From: DASYSA01 sp036003885 | GTDB taxonomy: Bacteria; Acidobacteriota; Blastocatellia; UBA7656 | Length of the DNA stretch: 13,629 bases | Assembly (NCBI GenBank): GCA_036003885.1 | Contig: DASYSA010000339.1 | Coordinates: forward strand, 1 to 13,629 | Direction of reading: 5' to 3' | In this document: piece after piece, positions 6,823 to 13,521 of the stretch | How the letters are laid out: each line of letters begins with the position of its first letter | Position numbering within the stretch: position 1 is the first letter of the stretch | Translations under genes and position numbers: made by a program | Notes under the pieces: generated by a model | Told to the model about the DNA's origin: nothing | What the model saw: only the letters and a program-made list of their open reading frames with translations | The model's database searches: none

Positions 6823-8628
6823 TCATTGTCGCGGGGCAGAGGCAGGCCGCGGTGTCGCCACCGAATGTCCTATATCGTACAGCCCCGGCAACTCAACTGG
6901 TAACCTTCCCTTGAACTCGATTTCGCCAAGCACAGCCTTCAATGACGCCGTCTCAGCGGCAGGGTAGTACTCGTACGCGAGCACGTAGCTGGGTAACTGC
7001 GGCACGAACGTGATCAAGTATGGGCTCCCATATAACACGAAAACGAACGGGCGGGTCGAGGCCGACATGTTCTTCAGCAGGTCGATCTCGCCTTCAGTGA
7101 GGTCGATCGACCCTTTGAATGCCGAAACGCGAATGAATCCATTCACAATTACGACATCCGACATGGCGGCCAGCTTCTTGATCAGGTCGAATTCGGCCGG
7201 CGCGGTCTTCTCGCTGACGTAGACGCTGGTCGTTTTCGGATGCCGCTCAGTCAGCCCCGCAAGAAACGTGTGACCTGGAAATCCATCGCGCCAGCCCTCG
7301 CTATTATCAACCATTGTGATAAACAAGACCGTCTGCTCGGGATTCAATTTGAGCGGCATAACGTTGCGTTTGTCGCGTACCAGGGTTATCGCATTGTCGA
7401 TGATCTGCCGGGCCGTGCTCTGGTGCTCAAGGCTCCCGAGCACGCGATCCAGTTTGTTGATCTCCGTAAACCGCTCTTTGTCGAGGCCGAGCGTGGCCTT
7501 GGCCGTCAGTATGCGGCGAACAGATTCGGCTATGCGAGCTTCGGTGATCTCTCCCGATTCAACCGCGTGCTTGATCGCAGTGAAAGCCGTTCCGACGTTG
7601 AGCGGATAAAGGATGATGTCGGCGCCGGCTTTCACTGCGCGGACCGCAGCCTCGCCTTCGGGATAGTGTGCGGCGATACCGCGCATGTTCATGGCGTCCG
7701 TGAAGATGACTCCTTTGAATCCCATCTCGCCACGCAGCACGCCGGTCAGCATCTTTGATGATAGAGTAGCGGGCAGGCCTTCGGTCTCTATGCGAGGAAG
7801 TGCGATGTGAGCGCTCATGACTCCGCCGACGCCCTCCTCAACGGCGGCCCGAAACGGAAGAAGTTCTACCGCATCGAGACGCTCGCGTCCCACATCCACC
7901 GAAGGAAGTTCAAGATGCGAGTCGGTCGATGTGTCACCATGGCCGGGAAAGTGTTTCGCTGTAGCCATCACGCCGGCTGACTGCGAGCCGCGAATATACG
8001 CGCGAGCCATGCGGGCCACAAGTTTTGGATCGCCGCCGAATGACCGGATGTTGATGATCGGGTTGCGGGCGTTGTTGTTCACGTCGGCTACCGGGTAGAA
8101 GTTCACGTGAACGCCGATGGCGCGGGCCTCTTGCGCCGTGACGCGAGCCGCTTGATAGACCAGTTCCTCGTTGCCCGTGGCGCCCATAGCCATCGCACGC
8201 GGCAGCCTGGTCGCGCCGAGGTACCGAAGCCCGGCGCCTCCCTCAAAATCGGCGGTTACCCATAGAGGCACTCTGGCAATCTCCTGCATGTGGTTGAGTA
8301 GAAGAGCGACGCCGGCGGGTTCATGGAGAATGTTCACGTCCCCGAGTACGTGATACCCCCCTACGTGAAACTCAGTAATGTCGCGCTTGATCTGCTGAAA
8401 CGCGTCGCCATCCTGGCTCATGAACATGCCGATTACGGCGGGAATGATCAATTGGCCGACTCTTTCGTCGAGCGACATCGAAGCGAGGGTCTTGTCGACC
8501 CATGACGGCCCGGAAGACTCCTGCTTCCCCTTCTGCCTGGCTGTCGCGGCCTGGGGAGGCAGAGCGGCAAACGCATTGGAAATGCTCAAAACAAGAACAA
8601 CAAGTACGACCCGCTTTATCTCTGACAC
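6823..8628 (-). CDS. Secreted glycoside hydrolase family 3, NagZ-type beta-N-acetylhexosaminidase
   Basis: From the GTG at 8626-8628 this is a 601-residue exported enzyme. Residues 1-21 are a signal peptide (SEIKRV, hydrophobic core VLVVLVLSIS, then AFA-A). The GH3 barrel (about 45-360) contains the NagZ signature KHFPGHGDTSTDSH at 225-238, with the Asp/His acid-base pair (D236, H238), and the nucleophile D311 in FTDAMNM. A second alpha/beta domain (about 385-600) follows, unlike short cytoplasmic NagZ, which has the barrel only. Such enzymes release N-acetylglucosamine from peptidoglycan fragments or chitin-type sugars. The frame continues to an ATG at 8712, but those 28 extra residues are translated repeat element 4, while the GTG has AGGAG 9 nt upstream and places the signal peptide at the N-terminus. 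It probably shares a transcript with the DUF1835 and DUF2203 genes. Confidence 0.9.
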   Translation of the reverse strand: MSEIKRVVLVVLVLSISNAFAALPPQAATARQKGKQESSGPSWVDKTLASMSLDERVGQLIIPAVIGMFMSQDGDAFQQIKRDITEFHVGGYHVLGDVNILHEPAGVALLLNHMQEIARVPLWVTADFEGGAGLRYLGATRLPRAMAMGATGNEELVYQAARVTAQEARAIGVHVNFYPVADVNNNARNPIINIRSFGGDPKLVARMARAYIRGSQSAGVMATAKHFPGHGDTSTDSHLELPSVDVGRERLDAVELLPFRAAVEEGVGGVMSAHIALPRIETEGLPATLSSKMLTGVLRGEMGFKGVIFTDAMNMRGIAAHYPEGEAAVRAVKAGADIILYPLNVGTAFTAIKHAVESGEITEARIAESVRRILTAKATLGLDKERFTEINKLDRVLGSLEHQSTARQIIDNAITLVRDKRNVMPLKLNPEQTVLFITMVDNSEGWRDGFPGHTFLAGLTERHPKTTSVYVSEKTAPAEFDLIKKLAAMSDVVIVNGFIRVSAFKGSIDLTEGEIDLLKNMSASTRPFVFVLYGSPYLITFVPQLPSYVLAYEYYPAAETASLKAVLGEIEFKGRLPVELPGLYDIGHSVATPRPASAPRQ

Positions 8629-8637
8629 TTGATCGCT

Positions 8638-8642
8638 CTCCT
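8638..8642 (-). promoter_or_regulatory. Ribosome binding site deciding the GH3 start
   Basis: AGGAG on the minus strand lies 9 nt before the GTG at 8626-8628. It supports that start over the ATG at 8710-8712, which lies inside the repeat arm. Confidence 0.7.
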
Positions 8643-8656
8643 GATGGATGTGATGG

Positions 8657-8729
8657 GAATGCGAAATTCGAAATGCGAAATTAGGAGAATTCGAAATTCG
8701 CGCATTTCGCATTTCGAATTTCGCATTTC
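8657..8729. repeat. Heptamer inverted-repeat element 4 (KCGAAAT type)
   Basis: The left arm 8659-8681 and right arm 8704-8726 are perfect 23-bp reverse complements built of GCGAAAT, TCGAAAT, GCGAAAT. The 22-bp spacer holds further half-units, including a GAATTCGAAATTC quasi-palindrome, so nearly the whole element can fold. A T6 run (8730-8735) follows on the plus strand only, where no gene is read; minus-strand transcripts meet no T-run. The element lies between the DUF1835 stop codon, 5 bp away, and the GH3 ribosome site. Confidence 0.92.
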
Positions 8730-8734
8730 TTTTT

Positions 8735-9724
8735 TCAGCCGCGAATCACCATTTGATTCTGCTCGTCCCATCGCCAGATGTTCGCCTGCGTCACATGTAC
8801 CCCGCCGAACCAATGGTCTATTCCGTTATTGTTGATGAAATCGCTTCTGCATGCCAGAGCCGCTTCACCCTCGTCGGTCAATTCAAAGGCGGCATCGTGA
8901 TAGCTTTTCGGTACAGAGGAATCCTTCAAGTCTTTCAGCGCCCTGATGATCACCAGCGGCTCTTTAGCGTGGCTCATTCGCAACATATCGTTCCAGAATT
9001 GCGCGTCGCCCAGGCCATAAGCGGGATCGGACTTACCGAACTGAGGAAACAACGACCTGAATTCGGTGTATCCCTCGGAGATAAGCTGCAGGGCGCGGTT
9101 TTGAATATAGCCGAGACCATTCCTCGTAGAAGGGAAACGAGCGAGGTGGCGCAGAAACGCGCCTCTAAGATAAGGCAGGGAAGTGGTGTCCTCGTTGAAC
9201 AGTTCCAGAATGGCCTCCGGAGTCGACGAACGATATGCGTCCCATGCTCTAGCCGCGAGCTGCAGCTCCGGCTGGGTTACTTCGTGCCGCTGATCGAACA
9301 GCGGAGCCATCTGTGCGGCGCTCAGTTGCCCGAGGCATGAGAAGACCGCGACCCCGGGGAATTCGCCTATGCAGATCAGGCTGAGCCGGGTCCCGTTTCG
9401 TTCTCGCTCGGAGAACCAGTTCAACAGGTAGATCAAACCGATCTGACAGCAGAGGTCATGCGCGAACCACAACGTGACCTCTTCGTGAACCCGAAAGCGT
9501 CCAATCTCTTCCTGCTGTTCTAAGAGCTCCTTTCGGCAAGCTTCGACATCAAGATGGTAACCCTCAGCCAGAAAGCGGGCGCGGGTTGAGATCCAGTCAT
9601 CGCCGGACAAGCCCTCCGGCGCGGGACCCTCCTGCAGGACTTCGCGAAAGGCCAGATACTCTCCGGCGATTCCAGATTGTTCCAGCGTGCCTGTTGCGCT
9701 ATCTCCGTTCACGACGTGCAGCAT
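8735..9724 (-). CDS. DUF1835/DUF3658 domain protein
   Basis: This 329-residue cytoplasmic protein opens with LHVVNGDSATGTLEQSGIAGEYLAFREVLQEGP, the characteristic start of DUF1835, which covers about residues 1-120. The C-terminal part (about 200-320, with LTDEGEAAL and WFGGVHV) fits the DUF3658 partner domain normally fused to it. No function is established for these families. The length is typical. The ATG has GGGAG 10 nt upstream. It is flanked on both sides by repeat elements of the same KCGAAAT heptamer family (elements 4 and 5), and is read in the same direction as rdgB upstream and the GH3 gene downstream. Confidence 0.85.
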   Translation of the reverse strand: MLHVVNGDSATGTLEQSGIAGEYLAFREVLQEGPAPEGLSGDDWISTRARFLAEGYHLDVEACRKELLEQQEEIGRFRVHEEVTLWFAHDLCCQIGLIYLLNWFSERERNGTRLSLICIGEFPGVAVFSCLGQLSAAQMAPLFDQRHEVTQPELQLAARAWDAYRSSTPEAILELFNEDTTSLPYLRGAFLRHLARFPSTRNGLGYIQNRALQLISEGYTEFRSLFPQFGKSDPAYGLGDAQFWNDMLRMSHAKEPLVIIRALKDLKDSSVPKSYHDAAFELTDEGEAALACRSDFINNNGIDHWFGGVHVTQANIWRWDEQNQMVIRG

Positions 9725-9924
9725 TGAAAATCATCTCCCACCCAAAACACTCATAGCTCAGCCATGCGAGTCGCTGTCGTGTCTGGCTGAATGCTCAACC
9801 GGGCGACAGCATCCTCGATTCCATTGCGCAACAGTCTTTTGCATAACCGCCAGGCGCCCAATTCAAGATAACGATCGTACCGCCGAACGAGCGATGATGG
9901 CCAGCCAAGAAAAACGACAAGGCA

Positions 9925-10058
9925 GAAATGCGAAATGCGAAATGCGGAAATGCGAAATGCTAACTCTCCAAGCGCGGAATCATTCGATCTTCGAACTGCG
10001 ACACTTATTCAGAATCTGATTGCAATTTGGCATTTCGCATTTCCGCGTTTCGCATTTC
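9925..10058. repeat. Heptamer inverted-repeat element 5 (GCGAAAT type), right arm inside rdgB
   Basis: The left arm (9925-9960) is five units GAAATGC, the third expanded to the 8-mer GAAATGCG. The right arm (10030-10058) is the reverse complement of 9932-9960 at 28 of 29 positions, including the same 8-mer irregularity. The spacer is 69 bp. The right arm is inside the rdgB frame and encodes its tail. The remaining gap, 9725-9924, shows no gene and no clear promoter. Confidence 0.92.
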
Positions 10059-10604
10059 CCCAGTCCTCCTTTCGGCACTCGCAAAGTCAAAAAACGCCTT
10101 CCTTCTCATTGAGAGCCGGTCCTTCTCCTCAGAGGCCATTTCGGCGAAGGTTCTGGTCTCGCCCTCCGGGATGAATATAGTATCCCACCCGAAACCCTGG
10201 TCTCCTCTCGGCGCTTGGGCGATCTGCCCGCGCACTTCGCCTGAGAACACTTCGAGTGAGCCGTCGTAGGCTGCAACGATTGTCTGTGCGCGCGCACTTC
10301 GGTCCGCAAAGCCTTGCAGCATTGAGCAGATTCCCGCCGGGCCAACTGTCTCCTCAAACCAGCGGACCAACGCCCCCGGCAACCCTTTCCAGCACTCAAT
10401 GAAGAGACCGGTATCCTCCACAATTACCGGAGCGCCACCGAGGGCGTCGTAGGCGAGTTGAGCTTTCGCCGAGATAACCGTCTCGAGATCGAGAGCCTGA
10501 ATTTCCGGAAGGTCCAGATCATGTTGGATGAGGCGCCTCCCGAGGATCCTTTCTGCCTCCACGAGTTTCGCCCGCGATGATGTAACAAAGATCCAATCTC
10601 GCAT
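10005..10604 (-). CDS. rdgB: RdgB/HAM1-type non-canonical purine NTP pyrophosphatase
   Basis: This cytoplasmic enzyme has 199 residues and would hydrolyse XTP, dITP or ITP to the monophosphate, keeping deaminated purines out of nucleic acids. Family landmarks in order: FVTSSRAKLVEAERIL (6-21), LPEIQ with E34, VEDTGLFIECWKGLPGALVRWF (62-83), FSGEVRGQI, PRGDQGFGWDTIFIPEGETRTFAEM (132-156) and EEKDRLSMRRKAF. The central block resembles the archaeal/eukaryotic ITPA branch. The usual SHR of the last motif reads SMR. Residues 183-192 are two copies of EMRNA encoded by repeat element 5, so the last 17 residues look like an acquired tail. The ATG has AAGG about 7 nt upstream. It is divergent from the DUF2809 gene across a 190-bp gap. 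Confidence 0.92.
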   Translation of the reverse strand: MRDWIFVTSSRAKLVEAERILGRRLIQHDLDLPEIQALDLETVISAKAQLAYDALGGAPVIVEDTGLFIECWKGLPGALVRWFEETVGPAGICSMLQGFADRSARAQTIVAAYDGSLEVFSGEVRGQIAQAPRGDQGFGWDTIFIPEGETRTFAEMASEEKDRLSMRRKAFFDFASAERRTGEMRNAEMRNAKLQSDSE

Positions 10605-10764
10605 GTTCTGCCTTCCCGGGGCTTGTCGTCAGGCCCGGTAGCCTTTACGTAGTTTGTGAGGCCCGCACCGCCCAATAATACAACATGTGTCATCTGCATT
10701 GCGCGCGGGGGATGCCTCGCAATAATCCAGTGACCGATAGCCGCACCTTCATCTTTGTGATGTT

Positions 10765-10773
10765 TGGTAATAT
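10765..10773 (+). promoter_or_regulatory. Candidate extended -10 promoter of the DUF2809 gene
   Basis: TGG TAATAT is an extended -10 motif (TGN plus a five-of-six -10). No -35 hexamer is recognisable at the right distance, as is common for extended -10 promoters. Transcription would begin near 10780, close to the ATG at 10795. Confidence 0.4.
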
Positions 10774-10794
10774 GTCGGTCGGTACAAGAGTGCA

Positions 10795-11214
10795 ATGAGT
10801 GTAAGAAGGAATCGACTCTTCTATTTTGTCGGCGGCTGCGTCGTGGTCGCTCTCGGGCTCTGCTCTCGGCGATACGCGGGCTTGCTGCCTGAGGTTCTGT
10901 CGCGGTATTCGGGAGACACGTTGTATGCGACGATGATCTTCATCGGCGTCGGCTTCCTGATCCCGCGATGGTCGAGTCTTCACGCAGGAGTTGTTTCGCT
11001 GCTCTTCTGCTATGCGATCGAGCTGAGCCAGTTGTACCACTCGCCGTGGATCGACGGCTTGCGCCACACGCGACTGGGAGGCCTGGTCCTGGGCTATGGG
11101 TTTCTGTGGAGTGACTTGTTGTGCTACACGCTCGGGGTGACGCTTGGCTTATTGTTAGAGCTGGCGTTCAGCAAGGCGCTGGCTCGGCACCGACGTGCCA
11201 GGGCGCTTGTCTGA
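10795..11214 (+). CDS. DUF2809 family integral membrane protein
   Basis: This small membrane protein of 139 residues has about four hydrophobic helices (roughly 8-24, 42-58, 62-76, 100-124). Family signatures are visible: LGLCSRRY after helix 1, SGDTLYATMIF, YAIELSQLYHSPWIDGLRHTRLGGLVLGYGFLWSDLLCY. I recognise these as DUF2809, a family without known function. The start ATG has only a weak AGAG upstream. The next gene follows on the same strand after 61 bp and may be co-transcribed. Confidence 0.88.
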   Translation: MSVRRNRLFYFVGGCVVVALGLCSRRYAGLLPEVLSRYSGDTLYATMIFIGVGFLIPRWSSLHAGVVSLLFCYAIELSQLYHSPWIDGLRHTRLGGLVLGYGFLWSDLLCYTLGVTLGLLLELAFSKALARHRRARALV

Positions 11215-11260
11215 CTCAACTCGGATGGTCGATACTGGTCGGTGGGTTAGGATACATCTC

Positions 11261-11265
11261 GGAGG
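11261..11265 (+). promoter_or_regulatory. Ribosome binding site deciding the start of the exported hypothetical
   Basis: GGAGG lies 10 nt before the GTG at 11276-11278. It is the strongest Shine-Dalgarno near this gene and favours the GTG over the in-frame ATGs at 11195 and 11225, which have none. Confidence 0.6.
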
Positions 11266-11275
11266 TCATAACACA

Positions 11276-11899
11276 GTGGCTGCCATACTCAGGTTATCAA
11301 TCGCATGTTTGCTGATTGGGTTTTTTCAATTCTCTGACGCACTTGCCCAATCGCCCGATGAAAGACATGTAACGCCACGTAGGCCTGTGCAATTCGTGAA
11401 GCCATCCCCGGGAATCACCCCATCCGCGGGAATCACCCCAGTCGGCATTAACACCAGGATGAACTCCATCGAGGCTCTACGGGGATTGAGTTACGTCCGA
11501 GTGGCCCTCGATGAATCCTTCGCGAAACGCGAGGGTTTGGACGTATCTCAATTGGTGGTAGCGAATGCCGAGACGCTCCTGGGCGAGGCGGGCATCCGGA
11601 TACCAAAGACCGATCCGTCTTCTCCAGGAGATGATTTGATCCCAACTCTCCTTTTGGGGCTGACGGTGATCAAAGATAAGGACAACGAGGCCGATTTCGT
11701 GCTCAGCGCACGACTCATCGAGGCAGTCGCCCCCAGGAGAGATCTGTCCAGAACAATCGAGGCGGCTACCTGGCACACAGAGACGAATGTGACCTTGAGG
11801 GGAACAACGGCCTTGAATTCGATATTATTCATAGCAGGGGGTGTAGAAATGACTATAGATCGCTTCATTCGTGATTATCGGGCAGCAAATCGAAAGTGA
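11276..11899 (+). CDS. Exported hypothetical protein
   Basis: I do not recognise a family. From the GTG the protein has 207 residues, beginning with a signal peptide (VAAILRLSIACLLIGFFQFSDALA, cleavage probably before Q25). A proline-rich segment with a duplicated GITP(S/V) follows, encoded by an 18-bp tandem repeat. The main domain (about 60-205) alternates strands and helices: LSYVRVALDESF, VSQLVVANAETLLGEAGIRI, DLIPTLLLGLTVIKD, ADFVLSARLIEAV, TIEAATWHTE, ending in TIDRFIRDYRAANRK. The pattern suggests a small periplasmic alpha/beta domain. It may share a transcript with DUF2809. The reading frame is open 81 bp further upstream but without a ribosome site. The 98 bp after its stop, up to the convergent methyltransferase, show no hairpin terminator. 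Confidence 0.72.
   Translation: MAAILRLSIACLLIGFFQFSDALAQSPDERHVTPRRPVQFVKPSPGITPSAGITPVGINTRMNSIEALRGLSYVRVALDESFAKREGLDVSQLVVANAETLLGEAGIRIPKTDPSSPGDDLIPTLLLGLTVIKDKDNEADFVLSARLIEAVAPRRDLSRTIEAATWHTETNVTLRGTTALNSILFIAGGVEMTIDRFIRDYRAANRK
11409..11440 (+). repeat. 18-bp in-frame tandem duplication
   Basis: CGGGAATCACCCCA occurs at 11409-11422 and again at 11427-11440, a period of 18 bp (six codons). It encodes GITPSA followed by GITPVG in the linker after the signal peptide. It looks like a slippage event in a flexible region. Confidence 0.7.
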
Positions 11900-11997
11900 C
11901 GCACCGCTCTCGCATACTCTTTGATGCAAACAGAGAACATAGCTAAGGTCTCTTCACGATTGTCGCGCTCGTTCGGATTCTCACTAAGGGACTTCGC

Positions 11998-12546
11998 TCA
12001 CCTTGTCGGTTTCACCACCTCCAGCTCGAAGTGAATCTCTTTTCCTCGTGCGATCGCATTCAGATACTGCTCCCAAAACTTGCGAATGAATCTCATCGAA
12101 GGAAAGCGCTGATCCAGGTTGATCAGCAGTTCCAGGCCGGTCAGCTTCCAGAGATTCAGAACTGTCACGCGGGCCCTGCGTTGGATGAAGCGCACGTCAG
12201 TGTAAAAAGGAAAGACTGCGCGGTCGTCGGTCAGGTTCCGAAACGAATAGCTGTTCAGATGGTTGCGATGAGTCAGGTCGGTAGCGAAGTCCGGATTGGT
12301 CCAGTGGGGCGTTACCAGCCTGACAACTCCACCCCCCCGAGTGATGCGGTGAAGCTCGCACATAACCGCCATCGGGTCCCGGACGTGTTCGATCACGTGA
12401 AGGCCGATCACTTCGTCGAACTCGTCATCGGCGAACGGATAAGGCAGGTCATCGAGGTCATGAATCACATCGGCAGCTGTGCGAGGATTGATGTCCATGC
12501 CGACAGCGCCGGGCGTCTTGTTGGCGCCACACCCAATGTCGAGCAC
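11998..12546 (-). CDS. Class I SAM-dependent methyltransferase (Methyltransf_11-like)
   Basis: This 182-residue protein has the SAM-binding motif LDIGCGANK at residues 2-10, the acidic ribose-binding position in GMDIN (D18), DLDDLPYPFADDEFDEVIGLHVIEHV (30-55) and GGGVVRLVTPHW. The substrate is not deducible; relatives often act on surface glycans or small metabolites. The only usable start is the GTG at 12544-12546, which has no Shine-Dalgarno and puts motif I almost at residue 1, a few residues shorter than usual. Directly upstream the frame reads through repeat element 6 (KRETTNEKRQTRNAAPR) to a TGA with no ATG. The repeat may therefore have replaced the original start region, and the gene may be slightly truncated. 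Confidence 0.82.
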   Translation of the reverse strand: MLDIGCGANKTPGAVGMDINPRTAADVIHDLDDLPYPFADDEFDEVIGLHVIEHVRDPMAVMCELHRITRGGGVVRLVTPHWTNPDFATDLTHRNHLNSYSFRNLTDDRAVFPFYTDVRFIQRRARVTVLNLWKLTGLELLINLDQRFPSMRFIRKFWEQYLNAIARGKEIHFELEVVKPTR

Positions 12547-12556
12547 GCGAGGAGCT

Positions 12557-12813
12557 GCGTTTCTCGTTTGTCGTTTCTCGTTTCTCGTTTGTCGTTTCTC
12601 GTTTCTCGTAGCCTCAGTCAGAGGCTACTGAAAGGGGCAAGTAATCCAACCGGGTTGTGCCTGGTTCTTGTATTCCCTCAATCATCTTCGTCCTCTGGTT
12701 CAGTATCTCATGGCCCGATCTGGTTTGGTTCGCTAATTTTCGCCTGGTCGCCGGTGGCTACTAAGCAGCCACGCAGGACCGGAACGCGAAACGCGAAACG
12801 AAAAACGCGAAAC
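12557..12813. repeat. Heptamer inverted-repeat element 6 (CGTTTCT type), between divergent genes
   Basis: The left arm (12557-12611) is seven tandem units CGTTTCT or CGTTTGT. The right arm (12781-12813) is the inverted form, with units CGCGAAA, CGCGAAA, CGAAAAA, CGCGAAA. Arm identity is lower than elsewhere because the left arm has CGTTTCT where the right reads CGTTTCG. The 169-bp spacer shows two small perfect hairpins (GCCTC/GAGGC near 12611-12625; GTGGCT/AGCCAC near 12755-12773) and no convincing gene. It is the only element located at gene starts: methyltransferase on the left, response regulator on the right. Confidence 0.85.
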
Positions 12814-12817
12814 ATTA

Positions 12818-12844
12818 TTGCATCCTGGGGGCCGGCGGTATTAT
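12818..12844 (+). promoter_or_regulatory. Weak candidate promoter of the receiver-domain gene
   Basis: TTGCAT (12818-12823) and TATTAT (12839-12844) are good hexamers, but the spacer is only 15 bp and very GC-rich. Transcription would begin near 12851, 118 nt before the ATG. It lies just outside repeat element 6. Confidence 0.25.
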
Positions 12845-12968
12845 CATAGAGACCCACACACGCTGACTAGGAACCCGGTTGTCCACCGCTTTGCCCCAGG
12901 CGGAGTTCATCTCACCGGAATTCATTTACTGCGACGCCCACCGCCGGAGTGCCCGATCGAGGTAAGGC

Positions 12969-13517
12969 ATGAAGAAGACCGTCCTGGTTGTTGAGGACGA
13001 TTTCGACACCCAGCATCCGCTGGCCGAGATCTTGCAACTGAAAGGCTACCTGGTGGCGACGGCATCGGATGTGGAGCGGGCCTTCTTCACTGCTCGCGCA
13101 AAGCGACCGGACCTGATCATTACCGATCTTATGCTGCCCGGCAAAAGCGGCCTGGATCTCATCGTCAGGGTCCGAAGAGATCCGGCAATCAAATCGATCC
13201 CGATCGTCGTACTCAGCGGCTGCGCGCCGCAAATGCTGCATGATGCCCAGCGGGCCGGAGCGGACTACTGTCTGGAGAAACCGATCCACTTCGAGCGATT
13301 CTGGGAGACACTCGAACGACTCATCGGGGAACAACGCGAAAACGCTAGAGTGGAGACCGACATAATTGCCGGCGATCCGGATGGAGGGATCGCGAGCCAG
13401 ATCGACCAACTCGTCGAGCTACTTCGGCATTCTCCTACTGAAGAGGAGAAAGAGCAGATCCTCAGGCTCTTGAAGCAGCAATTACTGGGTCGGTCTCACC
13501 ACTCACGCCACGCCTGA
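12969..13517 (+). CDS. Single-domain response regulator (CheY-like receiver) with helical tail
   Basis: This cytoplasmic protein of 182 residues has a receiver domain (about 3-122) with the acidic pair E9-D10, phospho-acceptor D53 in IITDLMLPG, S83 in VVLSG and K104 in CLEKP, all needed for phosphorylation by a histidine kinase. No DNA-binding or enzymatic output domain follows; residues 125-182 form a charged tail with a predicted helix (IASQIDQLVELL, EEEKEQILRLLKQQLLG) that could dimerise or contact a partner. The cognate kinase is not in the window. The ATG has GAGGT and AAGG just upstream. The stop codon is followed after about 5 bp by repeat element 7. Confidence 0.92.
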   Translation: MKKTVLVVEDDFDTQHPLAEILQLKGYLVATASDVERAFFTARAKRPDLIITDLMLPGKSGLDLIVRVRRDPAIKSIPIVVLSGCAPQMLHDAQRAGADYCLEKPIHFERFWETLERLIGEQRENARVETDIIAGDPDGGIASQIDQLVELLRHSPTEEEKEQILRLLKQQLLGRSHHSRHA

Positions 13518-13521
13518 AAAC

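Noticed and set aside
8657..8735. Intrinsic terminator (hairpin followed by T6)
   Set aside because: The T-run follows the hairpin only on the plus strand, where no gene is transcribed toward it; for the minus-strand genes no T-run exists.
9925..10058. CRISPR array
   Set aside because: Units are 7 bp, directly adjacent without spacers, and arms are inverted; no cas genes are present.
10424..10795. Minus-strand open frame of 123 residues across the rdgB/DUF2809 gap
   Set aside because: Its second half overlaps rdgB in another frame and it has no family signature; the gap better fits a divergent promoter region.
12614..12685. Small minus-strand frame of 23 codons inside the spacer of element 6, with GAGG upstream of its ATG
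   Set aside because: Too short and without recognisable sequence; the start context could be chance in a repeat spacer.
12031..12849. Plus-strand open frame of 272 residues
   Set aside because: It is antisense to the methyltransferase and then runs through repeat element 6; no recognisable domain.
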